Below are positions 25,144 through 31,945 of a stretch of DNA of 50,782 bases, one piece after another. The translations under genes and the position numbers were made by a program. The stretch comes from JAJFTV01 sp964532655 (GTDB lineage Bacteria; Chloroflexota; Anaerolineae; Anaerolineales; Anaerolineaceae). The notes beneath the pieces were generated by a model. It had not been told where the DNA came from and did no database searches. It saw only the letters and a program-made list of their open reading frames with translations. The stretch is from NCBI GenBank assembly GCA_964532655.1, contig CAZHMZ010000007.1, forward strand, positions 1 to 50,782. Direction: 5' to 3'. Positions within the stretch are counted from its first letter, which is position 1; the number at the start of each line of letters is the position of its first letter.

Positions 25144-25310
25144 ATGCAAATTTTGCATAAAGGGCTGGATGCAAATATTTCCTCCCGGGCAGAAGGAAAA
25201 TTCTGCATTCTGGCCTGATTGAAAATTTTGCATACAGGGCACCCGGAGTGCAAACGATGCACTTCAAATGGATGCAAAACTTGCACGTCATGTGAGTGCA
25301 AAATTTGCAC
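25144..25310. repeat. Array of seven phased TGCAAA-N-TTTGCA sites (iteron-like)
   Basis: Fifteen-base sites of consensus RTGCAAANTTTGCAY are centred at 25151, 25176, 25201, 25226, 25255, 25279 and 25303, that is at steps of 25, 25, 25, 29, 24 and 24. Sites 1 (25144-25158) and 7 (25296-25310) are perfect palindromes; 5 and 6 are near-perfect; 2, 3 and 4 keep one good half. DNA on both sides (25000-25125 and 25311-25362) is strongly AT-rich. It lies in the spacer between two converging genes, so it is not a promoter of either. The pattern is that of plasmid iterons or a partition site. Confidence 0.8.
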
Positions 25311-25362
25311 GTGATTCATATTAACTACTTAATTAACGACTCTGATTACTGAAAGGAAAAGA

Positions 25363-26556
25363 TTATTCTTCTTTCTTTGGGTTGGAAAGAAGTTCTGCCG
25401 TGATGGAAGCGATCAACGCGGCGCCGACCGGCATGGCAGTCTCGTCGATATCAAAGCGGGGATGGTGATGGAAATAGCCGGATCCCAACGATGCCCCGAT
25501 GATCAGGTCGCAGCCCGGAGCAGCGGCCAAAAATTCCGCCAGATCGTCTGACGGCGATACACGGTAATCCGTTTCAATATGCCGAATCGCGGATATCTTG
25601 CCGGCGATGCGCCGGGAAAGCGCAGCCATTTTGGGATCATTCCAGGCCGCAGACACAATCTGGCGGATCTCCACCTCCGCTTTAACGCCGGATGCCAGAG
25701 CAGTGTGATGAACGATCTCTCTCATACGCTGGTAGACCATCTTTTGAATCGCCGGCTCATAGGTGCGGATGGTCCCCGACAGCTCGGCGGTTTCCGGGAT
25801 GATATTAAAGGCATGCCCGGCCTCAAAACTGCAAACGCTGATCAGCGCCAGATCCAGTAAACCGGTGTTCCGGCTGATAATGGTCTGCAGGGCATTGACG
25901 ATCTGAACGCCTGCTATGAGTGGGTCAGCGGTCAGCTCGGGCAGGGCGCCGTGCCCGCCCTTGCCCTGAATATGGATGTGAAATTCGTCCGCGGCAGCCA
26001 GGACGTACCCCTCGCCAATGGCAACCGTTCCTTTGGGGCGTGTGGCATCGATGTGCATACCGAAGGCATAATCGGGTTTGGGGTCTTCCAGGACTCCATC
26101 CGCGATCATGGCCAACGCGCCGCCGGCGCCTTCTTCAGCCGGCTGGAAAACAAACTTAACGCTGCCGTACAGTTCTTCGCGGTACCGGCTCAACAGGGAT
26201 GCGGCCGCCAGACCCATCGCCACATGCGTATCGTGTCCGCAGGCATGCATCACCCCGGGTGTTTTGGAAGCGTACTCAACCGGTGTTTCTTCCTGGATCG
26301 GCAAAGCATCCATATCAAAGCGCAGCAGCACAACCGGTGTATCCGAGGTACCGCGCAGCAAACCGGTGACGCCGGTTTTCCCCACGCCTGTCTTCACCTC
26401 CAACCCCAGGACTTGCAGGTGTTTAGCCACGATCCCGGCGGTGCGGACCTCGGTAAAACGCAGCTCGGGGTGCTGATGGATATCGCGGCGCCAGGCAGTG
26501 ATCTGCTCTGACATTTGTTCGGCTTCATTCATTAAGGTGGCGGGAGTCAGTTTCAT
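25363..26556 (-). CDS. M20D-family amidohydrolase / carboxypeptidase
   Basis: Metal-dependent amidohydrolase of the IAA-amino-acid/hippurate hydrolase group, 397 residues. Metal ligands are visible: MHACGHDTH (about 101-109), PAEEGAGGA (about 136-144), the His in GMHID (about 163) and the C-terminal HHHPRFDIDE. The lid domain with GKGGHGALPEL is in the middle. It probably removes N-acyl or N-aminoacyl groups from amino acids in the cytoplasm; substrate unknown. AGGTGA precedes the ATG. It lies 60 bases after the RHH gene on the same strand, with the strong palindrome 26572-26599 between, so it may be transcribed separately. It looks like ordinary metabolic cargo among partition genes. Confidence 0.9.
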   Translation of the reverse strand: MKLTPATLMNEAEQMSEQITAWRRDIHQHPELRFTEVRTAGIVAKHLQVLGLEVKTGVGKTGVTGLLRGTSDTPVVLLRFDMDALPIQEETPVEYASKTPGVMHACGHDTHVAMGLAAASLLSRYREELYGSVKFVFQPAEEGAGGALAMIADGVLEDPKPDYAFGMHIDATRPKGTVAIGEGYVLAAADEFHIHIQGKGGHGALPELTADPLIAGVQIVNALQTIISRNTGLLDLALISVCSFEAGHAFNIIPETAELSGTIRTYEPAIQKMVYQRMREIVHHTALASGVKAEVEIRQIVSAAWNDPKMAALSRRIAGKISAIRHIETDYRVSPSDDLAEFLAAAPGCDLIIGASLGSGYFHHHPRFDIDETAMPVGAALIASITAELLSNPKKEE

Positions 26557-26571
26557 TTTTCACCTGATTTG

Positions 26572-26599
26572 AAAAAGTGTAACCGCGGTTACACTTTTT
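26572..26599. terminator. 28-bp perfect palindrome after the ParA/RHH operon
   Basis: AAAAAGTGTAACCG followed directly by its complement CGGTTACACTTTTT. On the minus strand it can fold as a terminator with a T5 tail behind the RHH gene. Its core GTAACCGCGGTTACACT recurs exactly at 28060-28076 behind the ParB-like gene, so it could also be a protein-binding site. Confidence 0.65.
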
Positions 26600-26616
26600 G
26601 TTTGGATTGGATGTTT

Positions 26617-27012
26617 TTATTTTTTGGCTTTCAGCGCGGAGTCGATCATACCGTCGGGAAAGACCAGGTTCCAGTCATAGCGCGGACTTTGGGAGGGTTC
26701 CTTATAGATGCCCAGATCCACCTGTCCTTTTTTCATATCTTCCAGAAAGCGGATCAACGCCAGGGTGACCAACTGGCTGGCTGGCAGACGTTCCTTTTCT
26801 GCCAGGCTCATGATGTGCTGCCGTAAAGCCGGCGGCAGATCATAGGTCACACGGGATTCGCGGCGGGCCGCGATTTTAGCCCGTTCGCGGTTGCGTTTCT
26901 TGCGTTCACTGCGCGACAGCAAAGTATCGGCATGTTTCTGCTCCATGTTGGATAGCAGGTCCGCCACCGAGGGATCCAGCACCTGTTTGCGGATCAGCTT
27001 GTCATCGCTCAT
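26617..27012 (-). CDS. Ribbon-helix-helix DNA-binding partner of ParA
   Basis: Small basic protein of 131 residues. A Lys/Arg-rich segment (34-53) is followed by a ribbon-helix-helix fold at about 54-93: strand SRVTYDLP, helix PALRQHIMSLAEKERL and helix ASQLVTLALIRFLEDM. A C-terminal tail with SPRYDWNLVFPDGMIDSAL follows. It overlaps the end of the ParA gene by 11 bases. ParA with a small RHH protein is the layout of type Ib plasmid partition loci (ParF/ParG-like), where the RHH protein binds a centromere of direct repeats and represses the operon. The GGGTCGCC repeats upstream of the operon are the likely target. Role is inferred from fold and context. Confidence 0.8.
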   Translation of the reverse strand: MSDDKLIRKQVLDPSVADLLSNMEQKHADTLLSRSERKKRNRERAKIAARRESRVTYDLPPALRQHIMSLAEKERLPASQLVTLALIRFLEDMKKGQVDLGIYKEPSQSPRYDWNLVFPDGMIDSALKAKK

Positions 27013-27775
27013 TGATTACCTCCATGGTTCGTTTCAAAATCTGCTGATAACCTCCCAGCCGGGCACGCCCGTTTGAATACCCGGTGATGACGGTTGAGTT
27101 GGGGGTATATTCCCATAAGGTTTTACCATATGCGGGCGCCTCGCGGGTGCGGGTGTCCTGGGGGATGGGTGGCCAGACACGATTTCCAAAGGCTGTGACG
27201 ATCTCCTGGAACTGAACCAGGGTTTCACGGGTGGTCCGGTCGAAAAAGGTCGGCAGGATACTGTATCCCCCAAAGGGATAGCCGCGACGTGACACCTCGG
27301 CCATGGTGAGTAAAATTTCTTTCACGCCATCCACCGCCATGGCGTCCAGCCGGGTTGGAATGATGACCCAATCACTGGCCACCAGTCCGTTGATGTGCAG
27401 CACATCCAGCGAAGGCGCCATATCCATCATCACCACGTCATAAGAATTATTCTTCAGCAGATCCACCATCACATTTTCGCGAAAATCAGACATGGTGATG
27501 TGGCGCTTGACCTGCTCGGTGCGTTTATCGCTGGTGAGGATATCCAGGTTGGGGCGCACGTTGATCACCTGCTTTTCAAGCGGTTCGCCGCCTACCACAC
27601 AGCGGTACAACCCGGGTGATTTTTCTTTGCCAAAGGAAAAGGCCACATGACCTTGCGGATCCAGATCGACCAGCAGGGTGCGGTACTCCTGCATGGCCAG
27701 GCCGGCTGCCAGGGTGACCGCTGTGGTGGTTTTTCCAACACCACCTTTTTGATTGGCAAACGAGAATACTTTCAT
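27002..27775 (-). CDS. ParA-family partition ATPase, first copy
   Basis: Walker-type partition ATPase of 257 residues. The deviant Walker A is FANQKGGVGKTTTAV (7-21), Walker A' LLVDLDPQGH and Walker B VVMMDMAPSLD. The protein lacks the N-terminal HTH of type Ia ParA, so it is of the short type Ib or Soj class. The frame extends to a TTG at 27793, but the ATG at 27775 starts directly at MKVFSFANQKGG, as in homologues. The 3' end overlaps the RHH gene by 11 bases, so the two are cotranscribed. It should bind DNA non-specifically with ATP and move the replicon through its RHH partner. Confidence 0.92.
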   Translation of the reverse strand: MKVFSFANQKGGVGKTTTAVTLAAGLAMQEYRTLLVDLDPQGHVAFSFGKEKSPGLYRCVVGGEPLEKQVINVRPNLDILTSDKRTEQVKRHITMSDFRENVMVDLLKNNSYDVVMMDMAPSLDVLHINGLVASDWVIIPTRLDAMAVDGVKEILLTMAEVSRRGYPFGGYSILPTFFDRTTRETLVQFQEIVTAFGNRVWPPIPQDTRTREAPAYGKTLWEYTPNSTVITGYSNGRARLGGYQQILKRTMEVINER

Positions 27776-27870
27776 GCTTTTCCGCCGCTTCAACGAACCC
27801 GGCGCTCAAAAACGCGCCGGTTTTACTGCAGGTTTGTGTGGTTTCACTCATTTTATCATGCAATGATTAA

Positions 27871-27961
27871 TTGGGTCGCCCCTTATTGAAAAACAGGGAC
27901 GACCCTGAGAACATTCAAGGTCACCATTCAGGGTCGCCTCTGGAAAAATTACAGGGTCGCC
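27871..27961. repeat. GGGTCGCC direct repeats upstream of ParA/RHH operon
   Basis: GGGTCGCC or a close variant starts at 27873, 27896 (GGGACGAC), 27918 (AGGTCACC), 27931 and 27954; spacings are 23, 22, 13 and 23. The second repeat is also part of the dyad CAGGG-N4-CCCTG. They lie 96-186 bases upstream of the ParA ATG. They are good candidates for the operator and centromere bound by the RHH protein. The rest of the 27776-28108 gap shows the palindrome at 28054 and no gene. Confidence 0.7.
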
Positions 27962-28053
27962 GTTTATCATCGCAGATCAAAGGAAAATCGCGTCTTTCAG
28001 CAGATCAGGGGTATCTGTATGGGTATGGAAAACAGGGCCGTTTTGGACAAAAA

Positions 28054-28079
28054 AAGAGCGTAACCGCGGTTACACTCTT
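28054..28079. terminator. Palindrome after the ParB-like gene, sharing its core with 26572-26599
   Basis: AAGAGCGTAACCG is followed by CGGTTACACTCTT, one mismatch in 13 pairs. On the minus strand a TTTTTTT run follows, so it can terminate the ParA/ParB operon. The 17-base core GTAACCGCGGTTACACT is identical to that in the other par palindrome. Confidence 0.65.
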
Positions 28080-28108
28080 CGGGTTGGGTGAAAAAAGGTA
28101 TTCGGAAT

Positions 28109-29293
28109 TTATCGTCGGGTCAGACGCGATTTGATGACGGCCGACAGTTCGTCGATCAGGGTCAGCAGGCTTTCGGCATCACCGGCAGACACCAGGTCAT
28201 CGGCTACCTCGTCAAACGCCTGGGTCTGGTTGATGCCTTCCAGCCGGCGCATGATGTTGGCGAAGCGGCGCAGCCCGCCTACCGCCACAACGTAGGAGGC
28301 TTTTTTGGACTTGACAGGCGTCGAGGTCGAAGTGGAGCCGGTGCTGGAGGCAGTATCCATCTGGCTGGAGGCGTCATACACCTCGTCGGAGGTCAGTTTG
28401 TTCTGAATGCTCAGGTAAATCACGCGTTCCCACTGATCCGGCGGGAGTGAAAGCACCTCACGAAGCACGCGCTCCGGCAGGCGGTAGCGGTCTGCCAGTT
28501 CCAGCAGATAGGTGGGCATCTGCAATATATTGAGAAGCTGTACCATGCGCGGGCGGGTGAGCTGCATGACCGGCATGATCTTTTCCCACAGCCCGGATGG
28601 CATGCGCTGCGAGCGGGCGCCGCGGAAGTAATCAAATTCGTCGCGCAATGAGATGGGCGGAACCACATTCATCTCCGACAGGATCAGCGAGGCAATCTCG
28701 CAGGCCTGCCCCACCGCGGAGGGTGGTTCGGAATGGCGGTTTTCCAGCACCTGGCGCTGGCGGGTGGGATGCGCAACCACTTCCACGCGCACCAACGGTT
28801 CGTCTTTGGACTGGCGGGAGATGCGGGTGAGACAGGTGGCCCAAAATCGCCGCTCACCGGTTTCAATTTGAAAAATGTAACGCCCGTCGCGTGTGGTCAC
28901 CCATGAACCGGTGATCGGTTTAATTTGACCGTGCTCGTCGAACGATTCACCCATGTTGAGGAGGCGATCGACCTCCAGCCGGTAGGCGTTATCCTGTTTG
29001 GCCAGGGCCAGCCAGCGCTCGGCGGTTTGATAGCAGTCCAACTCGCCGTTAAAGAAGGATTCTCGCAGAGCAAACGGCAGCAAACGCCGGGGTTGAAAGC
29101 GATCGGGCATCATCTGGCTGGGTTTCAGCCGCTCAATGCGTTCCACCTGGGGTAGAACCGTTTCGGTTTGGGGAGCTCTGATCTTGGAAGGGGATGCCTC
29201 TGGGGCGGGTTTCTGCAAAATATCCGTGGTGGCGTCTTCGACGGGAAAATCATCAAAAGCACTGTGACGGGTTCGTTTGGGCGGGTTGGCCAT
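28109..29293 (-). CDS. ParB-like partition protein, divergent
   Basis: Putative centromere-binding protein of 394 residues. After a Pro-rich N-terminus, the ParB/Srx CTP-binding-type core appears at about 105-200: HGQIKPITG, then IETGERRFWATCL (GERR at 146-149) and VLENRHSEPPSAVGQA, matching the three conserved boxes of ParB. A helical region follows, with LTRPRMVQLLNILQMPTYLL and LPERVLREVLSLPPDQW, analogous to the HTH domain. A Ser/Thr-rich linker (about 315-332) leads to a helical C-terminal domain. The ATG at 29293 has GAGGT 5 bases upstream and starts just after the ParA stop; an upstream TTG at 29305 would overlap that stop. Divergent sequence, so DNA target is unknown; the palindromes at 26572 and 28054 are candidates. 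Confidence 0.8.
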   Translation of the reverse strand: MANPPKRTRHSAFDDFPVEDATTDILQKPAPEASPSKIRAPQTETVLPQVERIERLKPSQMMPDRFQPRRLLPFALRESFFNGELDCYQTAERWLALAKQDNAYRLEVDRLLNMGESFDEHGQIKPITGSWVTTRDGRYIFQIETGERRFWATCLTRISRQSKDEPLVRVEVVAHPTRQRQVLENRHSEPPSAVGQACEIASLILSEMNVVPPISLRDEFDYFRGARSQRMPSGLWEKIMPVMQLTRPRMVQLLNILQMPTYLLELADRYRLPERVLREVLSLPPDQWERVIYLSIQNKLTSDEVYDASSQMDTASSTGSTSTSTPVKSKKASYVVAVGGLRRFANIMRRLEGINQTQAFDEVADDLVSAGDAESLLTLIDELSAVIKSRLTRR

Positions 29294-29301
29294 CAGGTAC
29301 C

Positions 29302-30165
29302 TCAATCGGATTGCGAATCCTCAGAAAACTGAAAGTGAGTAAGCTTAAGCACATCTTCAACTAACTGCCCGTATTCCTGGGTGGGCCGCGAGCTGGACGA
29401 AAGCTGTCCGGTCACTCGCTGGCGGGGCGGGCGGTAGGTAAATACGTCCATATGAGCCGAATGAGCGTATGCCAGATCGGCCGATTTATGAATAGGAGCA
29501 AATACCTTGCCAGGATAGCGGCGCTGCATCTCAGTCAGGATTTCCTGTGTTTCACTGCGCTGTTCATCGCACAGGGTGGGCAGGTATCCCAGCACTGATA
29601 GGTCGGGGCTGAAATGCCGTTTCACTTCCTCAATGGTGCGCTGCAGTTCGCGTAAGCCGGAAACCCCCAGATAGCTGGCTTCGACCGGGATGATGATGTG
29701 TGTGGCGGCTGCCAGACCGTTGATCAGCAGATCGCCGGTGGCGGGCGGTGTGTCGATAATAATGTAAGAGAAGTACTCCATGATGGGGGCCAGCGCCCCA
29801 CGCAGACGGCTCTCGTTGGCCATCAATGTGGGCAAAACACGGGCTGCTTCCACCATGGCGGCGCGATTTCCGGGGATATAATAGAGACCGGGATGGTGAA
29901 CGGCCCGGCGCAGGATGGGTTGAACGGACGGAGGCGGTGATTCAACCAGCAGGGCTGCTAGTGACTGTGAAAACGGCGCTTCGTGAGATCCGTACCCGGC
30001 CGACATCAGGGCATGTCCCTGCGGATCCAGGTCAATCAGGAGCACACGCCCATTAGCCCCGCTCTCAGCGGCCAGCCGAAGGGTAAGCCCGGCAGCCAGA
30101 TTCACCCCTGTAGTTGTCTTTCCTACGCCGCCCTTTTCATTTGCGATGGTGATGACAACAGCCAT
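29302..30165 (-). CDS. ParA/Soj-family partition ATPase, second copy
   Basis: Walker-type partition ATPase of 287 residues. The deviant Walker A is IANEKGGVGKTTTGV (7-21), Walker A' LLIDLDPQGHALMSAG and Walker B IIIDTPPATGDLLING, with VSGLRELQRTIEEV as in Soj. It precedes the ParB-like gene by 8 bases, so this is a standard parAB pair. It is only distantly similar to the first ParA, which has its own partner, so the two loci are not a recent duplication. A TTGCAG-N17-TAATAT promoter lies upstream. GAGGT precedes the ATG. Confidence 0.93.
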   Translation of the reverse strand: MAVVITIANEKGGVGKTTTGVNLAAGLTLRLAAESGANGRVLLIDLDPQGHALMSAGYGSHEAPFSQSLAALLVESPPPSVQPILRRAVHHPGLYYIPGNRAAMVEAARVLPTLMANESRLRGALAPIMEYFSYIIIDTPPATGDLLINGLAAATHIIIPVEASYLGVSGLRELQRTIEEVKRHFSPDLSVLGYLPTLCDEQRSETQEILTEMQRRYPGKVFAPIHKSADLAYAHSAHMDVFTYRPPRQRVTGQLSSSSRPTQEYGQLVEDVLKLTHFQFSEDSQSD

Positions 30166-30229
30166 GTGGCACCTCTTTCAACGAAGACTTTGGGATCCGA
30201 AACAGCCGCGATCACGGCTTTCCAGTGAT

Positions 30230-30258
30230 ATATTAGCATAAACCGAAAAACCCTGCAA
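30230..30258 (-). promoter_or_regulatory. Promoter of the parAB operon
   Basis: On the minus strand TTGCAG (30258-30253) and TAATAT (30235-30230) are 17 bases apart, 65 bases from the ParA start. An AGCCG/CGGCT hairpin lies at about 30203-30220 in the leader. Confidence 0.65.
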
Positions 30259-30308
30259 ATTAATTACGATAACTTTTCATACTTCACACTATAATTAGCG
30301 TAATTCGG

Positions 30309-30337
30309 TTGATTTTTTCCCTTTTTCCTGCGATAAT
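30309..30337 (+). promoter_or_regulatory. Promoter and strong RBS of the AAA/RHH operon
   Basis: TTGATT (30309-30314) and GATAAT (30332-30337) are 17 bases apart. AGGAGG at 30349-30354 is 7 bases from the ATG at 30362. An inverted pair AATTACG/CGTAATT flanks an upstream TATAAT (30290-30296), which may be an operator or second promoter. Confidence 0.65.
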
Positions 30338-30361
30338 TTAACTTGATCAGGAGGAAAAACC

Positions 30362-31186
30362 ATGCTGGATACCTTATCCGAGAAGGATTGGCGTCTCGTT
30401 CGGCTTGAACGGTTGGGGTTAACAGAAGATCCTTTCAAACTTTCCGCTGACCCGCGGTATTTATACCTTGGGCCTGAGCATCTGGCTGTATACCGCCAGG
30501 CGCAGGGGGTTATCACACGCCGGCGCGGTCTGGCGATGATTACCGGCGGGATGGGCATGGGAAAGAGCTCATTGGCACGGCGCCTGTATGACGTGTATGC
30601 CGACGATAAATCAGTGCGCGTCTGCTATATCCATACCGCGGCGTTCAAATCGGCCATGGATGCAGCCCGGCAGATCTCCAAAGCATTGGATGTCCCTCCC
30701 CAGCGTAGTTTTCAACGCCAGATGGATGGGCTGGAACAGGTGATGGCCGATTCGTATACTGCCGGTCAAAACGTGGTGGTCCTGCTGGATGACGCCCAGT
30801 TGATGTATCAGGAAGCCCTGGAAGTGATCCAGCGCATGTATAACTTCGATTACGATGCCAAGGTGGTACAGGTACTGGCCTTTGGGCAGAGCGAGATGCG
30901 GCCGCTGTTTGAATCCAACAAAGCCGTGAACGCGCGTGTGTTTGTCCGTCTCACCCTCCCACCCCTCACACTTGCCAGCTCACTGCAAATGGTTCTGTTC
31001 CGGTTGCACGTGGCCGGCCGCACCGAACCGTTGATTGACGATGATGCCTTCGAGATGCTGTATGAACATTCCCAGGGCATTCCGCGGGAAATCATTCGCC
31101 TGTGCGCTCTGGCAACTGATTTTCTCCTGCAAAGCGATCAAAGCACTATTAACATCAATATTGTTCGCGAGGTAATGAGAGAATGA
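30362..31186 (+). CDS. ExeA/TniB-type AAA ATPase
   Basis: AAA+ ATPase of 274 residues of the ExeA/GspA-TniB group. It begins with DPFKLSADPRYLYLGPEH, the typical lead into this fold. Walker A is GGMGMGKSS (62-70), Walker B NVVVLLDDAQLM (about 136-147), sensor 1 region VLAFGQSEM and an Arg in ARVFVRLTLPPL. No membrane or peptidoglycan-binding part follows, so it is a soluble DNA-linked or assembly ATPase, like TniB or phage MuB relatives rather than type II secretion ExeA. It overlaps the next gene by ATGA. Set among par and initiator genes it may load a helicase or recruit a partner to DNA; this is inference. Confidence 0.85.
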   Translation: MLDTLSEKDWRLVRLERLGLTEDPFKLSADPRYLYLGPEHLAVYRQAQGVITRRRGLAMITGGMGMGKSSLARRLYDVYADDKSVRVCYIHTAAFKSAMDAARQISKALDVPPQRSFQRQMDGLEQVMADSYTAGQNVVVLLDDAQLMYQEALEVIQRMYNFDYDAKVVQVLAFGQSEMRPLFESNKAVNARVFVRLTLPPLTLASSLQMVLFRLHVAGRTEPLIDDDAFEMLYEHSQGIPREIIRLCALATDFLLQSDQSTININIVREVMRE

Positions 31187-31506
31187 CCGATACCCCTACC
31201 AACAAATCCGCCTGGGTCCAGTTATATGAAGCCAGGCGTGCTGTAAGCACCATCACCACCCGTTCACCGGGCCGTCCGCCTTCTTCGGTTCCGCGTCATA
31301 AAGTGGGCATCACCCTTTCACAGGGTGAAACCAGCGAACTGGAAGTGTGGCAGGACCGTTTTTCAAATTTACTTGGCCGTAAGGTATCCCTGGGGGAAAC
31401 AATCGGGATCCTGACGCGCCTGTGCACTGCCCGCCTTAACAATATTTCAGCCAGTTCACAGGCGGTTTCGCTTGAGGATCTGGTCGAGGCCATGATCGGG
31501 TCCTAG
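31183..31506 (+). CDS. Small RHH-like protein with AT-hook-like motif
   Basis: Protein of 107 residues, no family recognised. It reads as strand HKVGITLS (39-46), helix GETSELEVWQDRFSNLL (48-64), turn, then helix SLGETIGILTRLCTARL (69-85), which fits a ribbon-helix-helix fold. A SPGRPPSSVPR stretch before it resembles an AT-hook (GRP core). The ATG overlaps the AAA ATPase stop, so the two are made together. A DNA-binding adaptor for that ATPase or a repressor of its divergent promoter is plausible. Confidence in the gene is high, in the fold moderate. Confidence 0.7.
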   Translation: MTDTPTNKSAWVQLYEARRAVSTITTRSPGRPPSSVPRHKVGITLSQGETSELEVWQDRFSNLLGRKVSLGETIGILTRLCTARLNNISASSQAVSLEDLVEAMIGS

Positions 31507-31945
31507 ACAGTGTCTGTTTCCCGGCTGCCCTCTTTAACGTTTTCGGTGGTTTTCCCTCAACTACCTTTAACAATTCGCTGTCTTAAAAATTGGTTAACAG
31601 CCGAAAAAGAGAGATTTGCCTATGGATTCAGGTATTTACAGGGGAACAAGTGTTCAAAACCAGCACACATAAGCATGATTTTTGAATTATTTCTTCCATT
31701 TATCGGTCTAATATTAGGTAGAAATAATTACTTAAGAGTCATTGGATGGTTGGCTGAATCTCTCAAAAAATAAGAGTAATGCGCAGGAATTTCTTTAACG
31801 ATGCTGCAAAAGATGATGAATATCTCAAGTATGGAAGAGCCGGGCAGAAGAAACCGGTAACCGGAGCAGCCAGCCAAACGTGAGCTCTACCGTGCACCGG
31901 TAAACGAACCGTAAGGCAAACCTGTCAGTCAGGTACGAGACCGCC
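31507..31945 (+). other. Leader of the initiator-like gene: SOS-like box and structured segment
   Basis: This 439-base gap has two parts. The first, to about 31780, is AT-rich; it holds GAACAAGTGTTC (31644-31655), which fits the Gram-positive LexA core GAAC-N4-GTTC, and a 32-codon frame at 31675-31773 for a hydrophobic peptide without a clear ribosome site. The second (about 31840-31945) is GC-rich and looks like structured RNA: CCGG-taa-CCGG, CGGT-aaacga-ACCG and ACCTG-tcagt-CAGGT stems follow one another up to the next ATG. No known riboswitch class was recognised. Confidence 0.5.

Noticed and set aside
25144..25310. CRISPR-like array
   Set aside because: The repeated unit is a 15-base palindrome with about 10-base gaps, and half of the copies are degenerate. 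No cas gene is present. It fits iterons or operators, not CRISPR.
31510..31773. 87-residue frame after the RHH-like gene
   Set aside because: Starts at GTG without RBS, has mixed composition and no recognisable fold. Only the 32-codon ATG part is noted as a remote possibility.
31840..31945. Group II intron or known riboswitch
   Set aside because: I could not find a domain V-like hairpin, a reverse transcriptase or a known aptamer consensus; it is reported only as possible structure.
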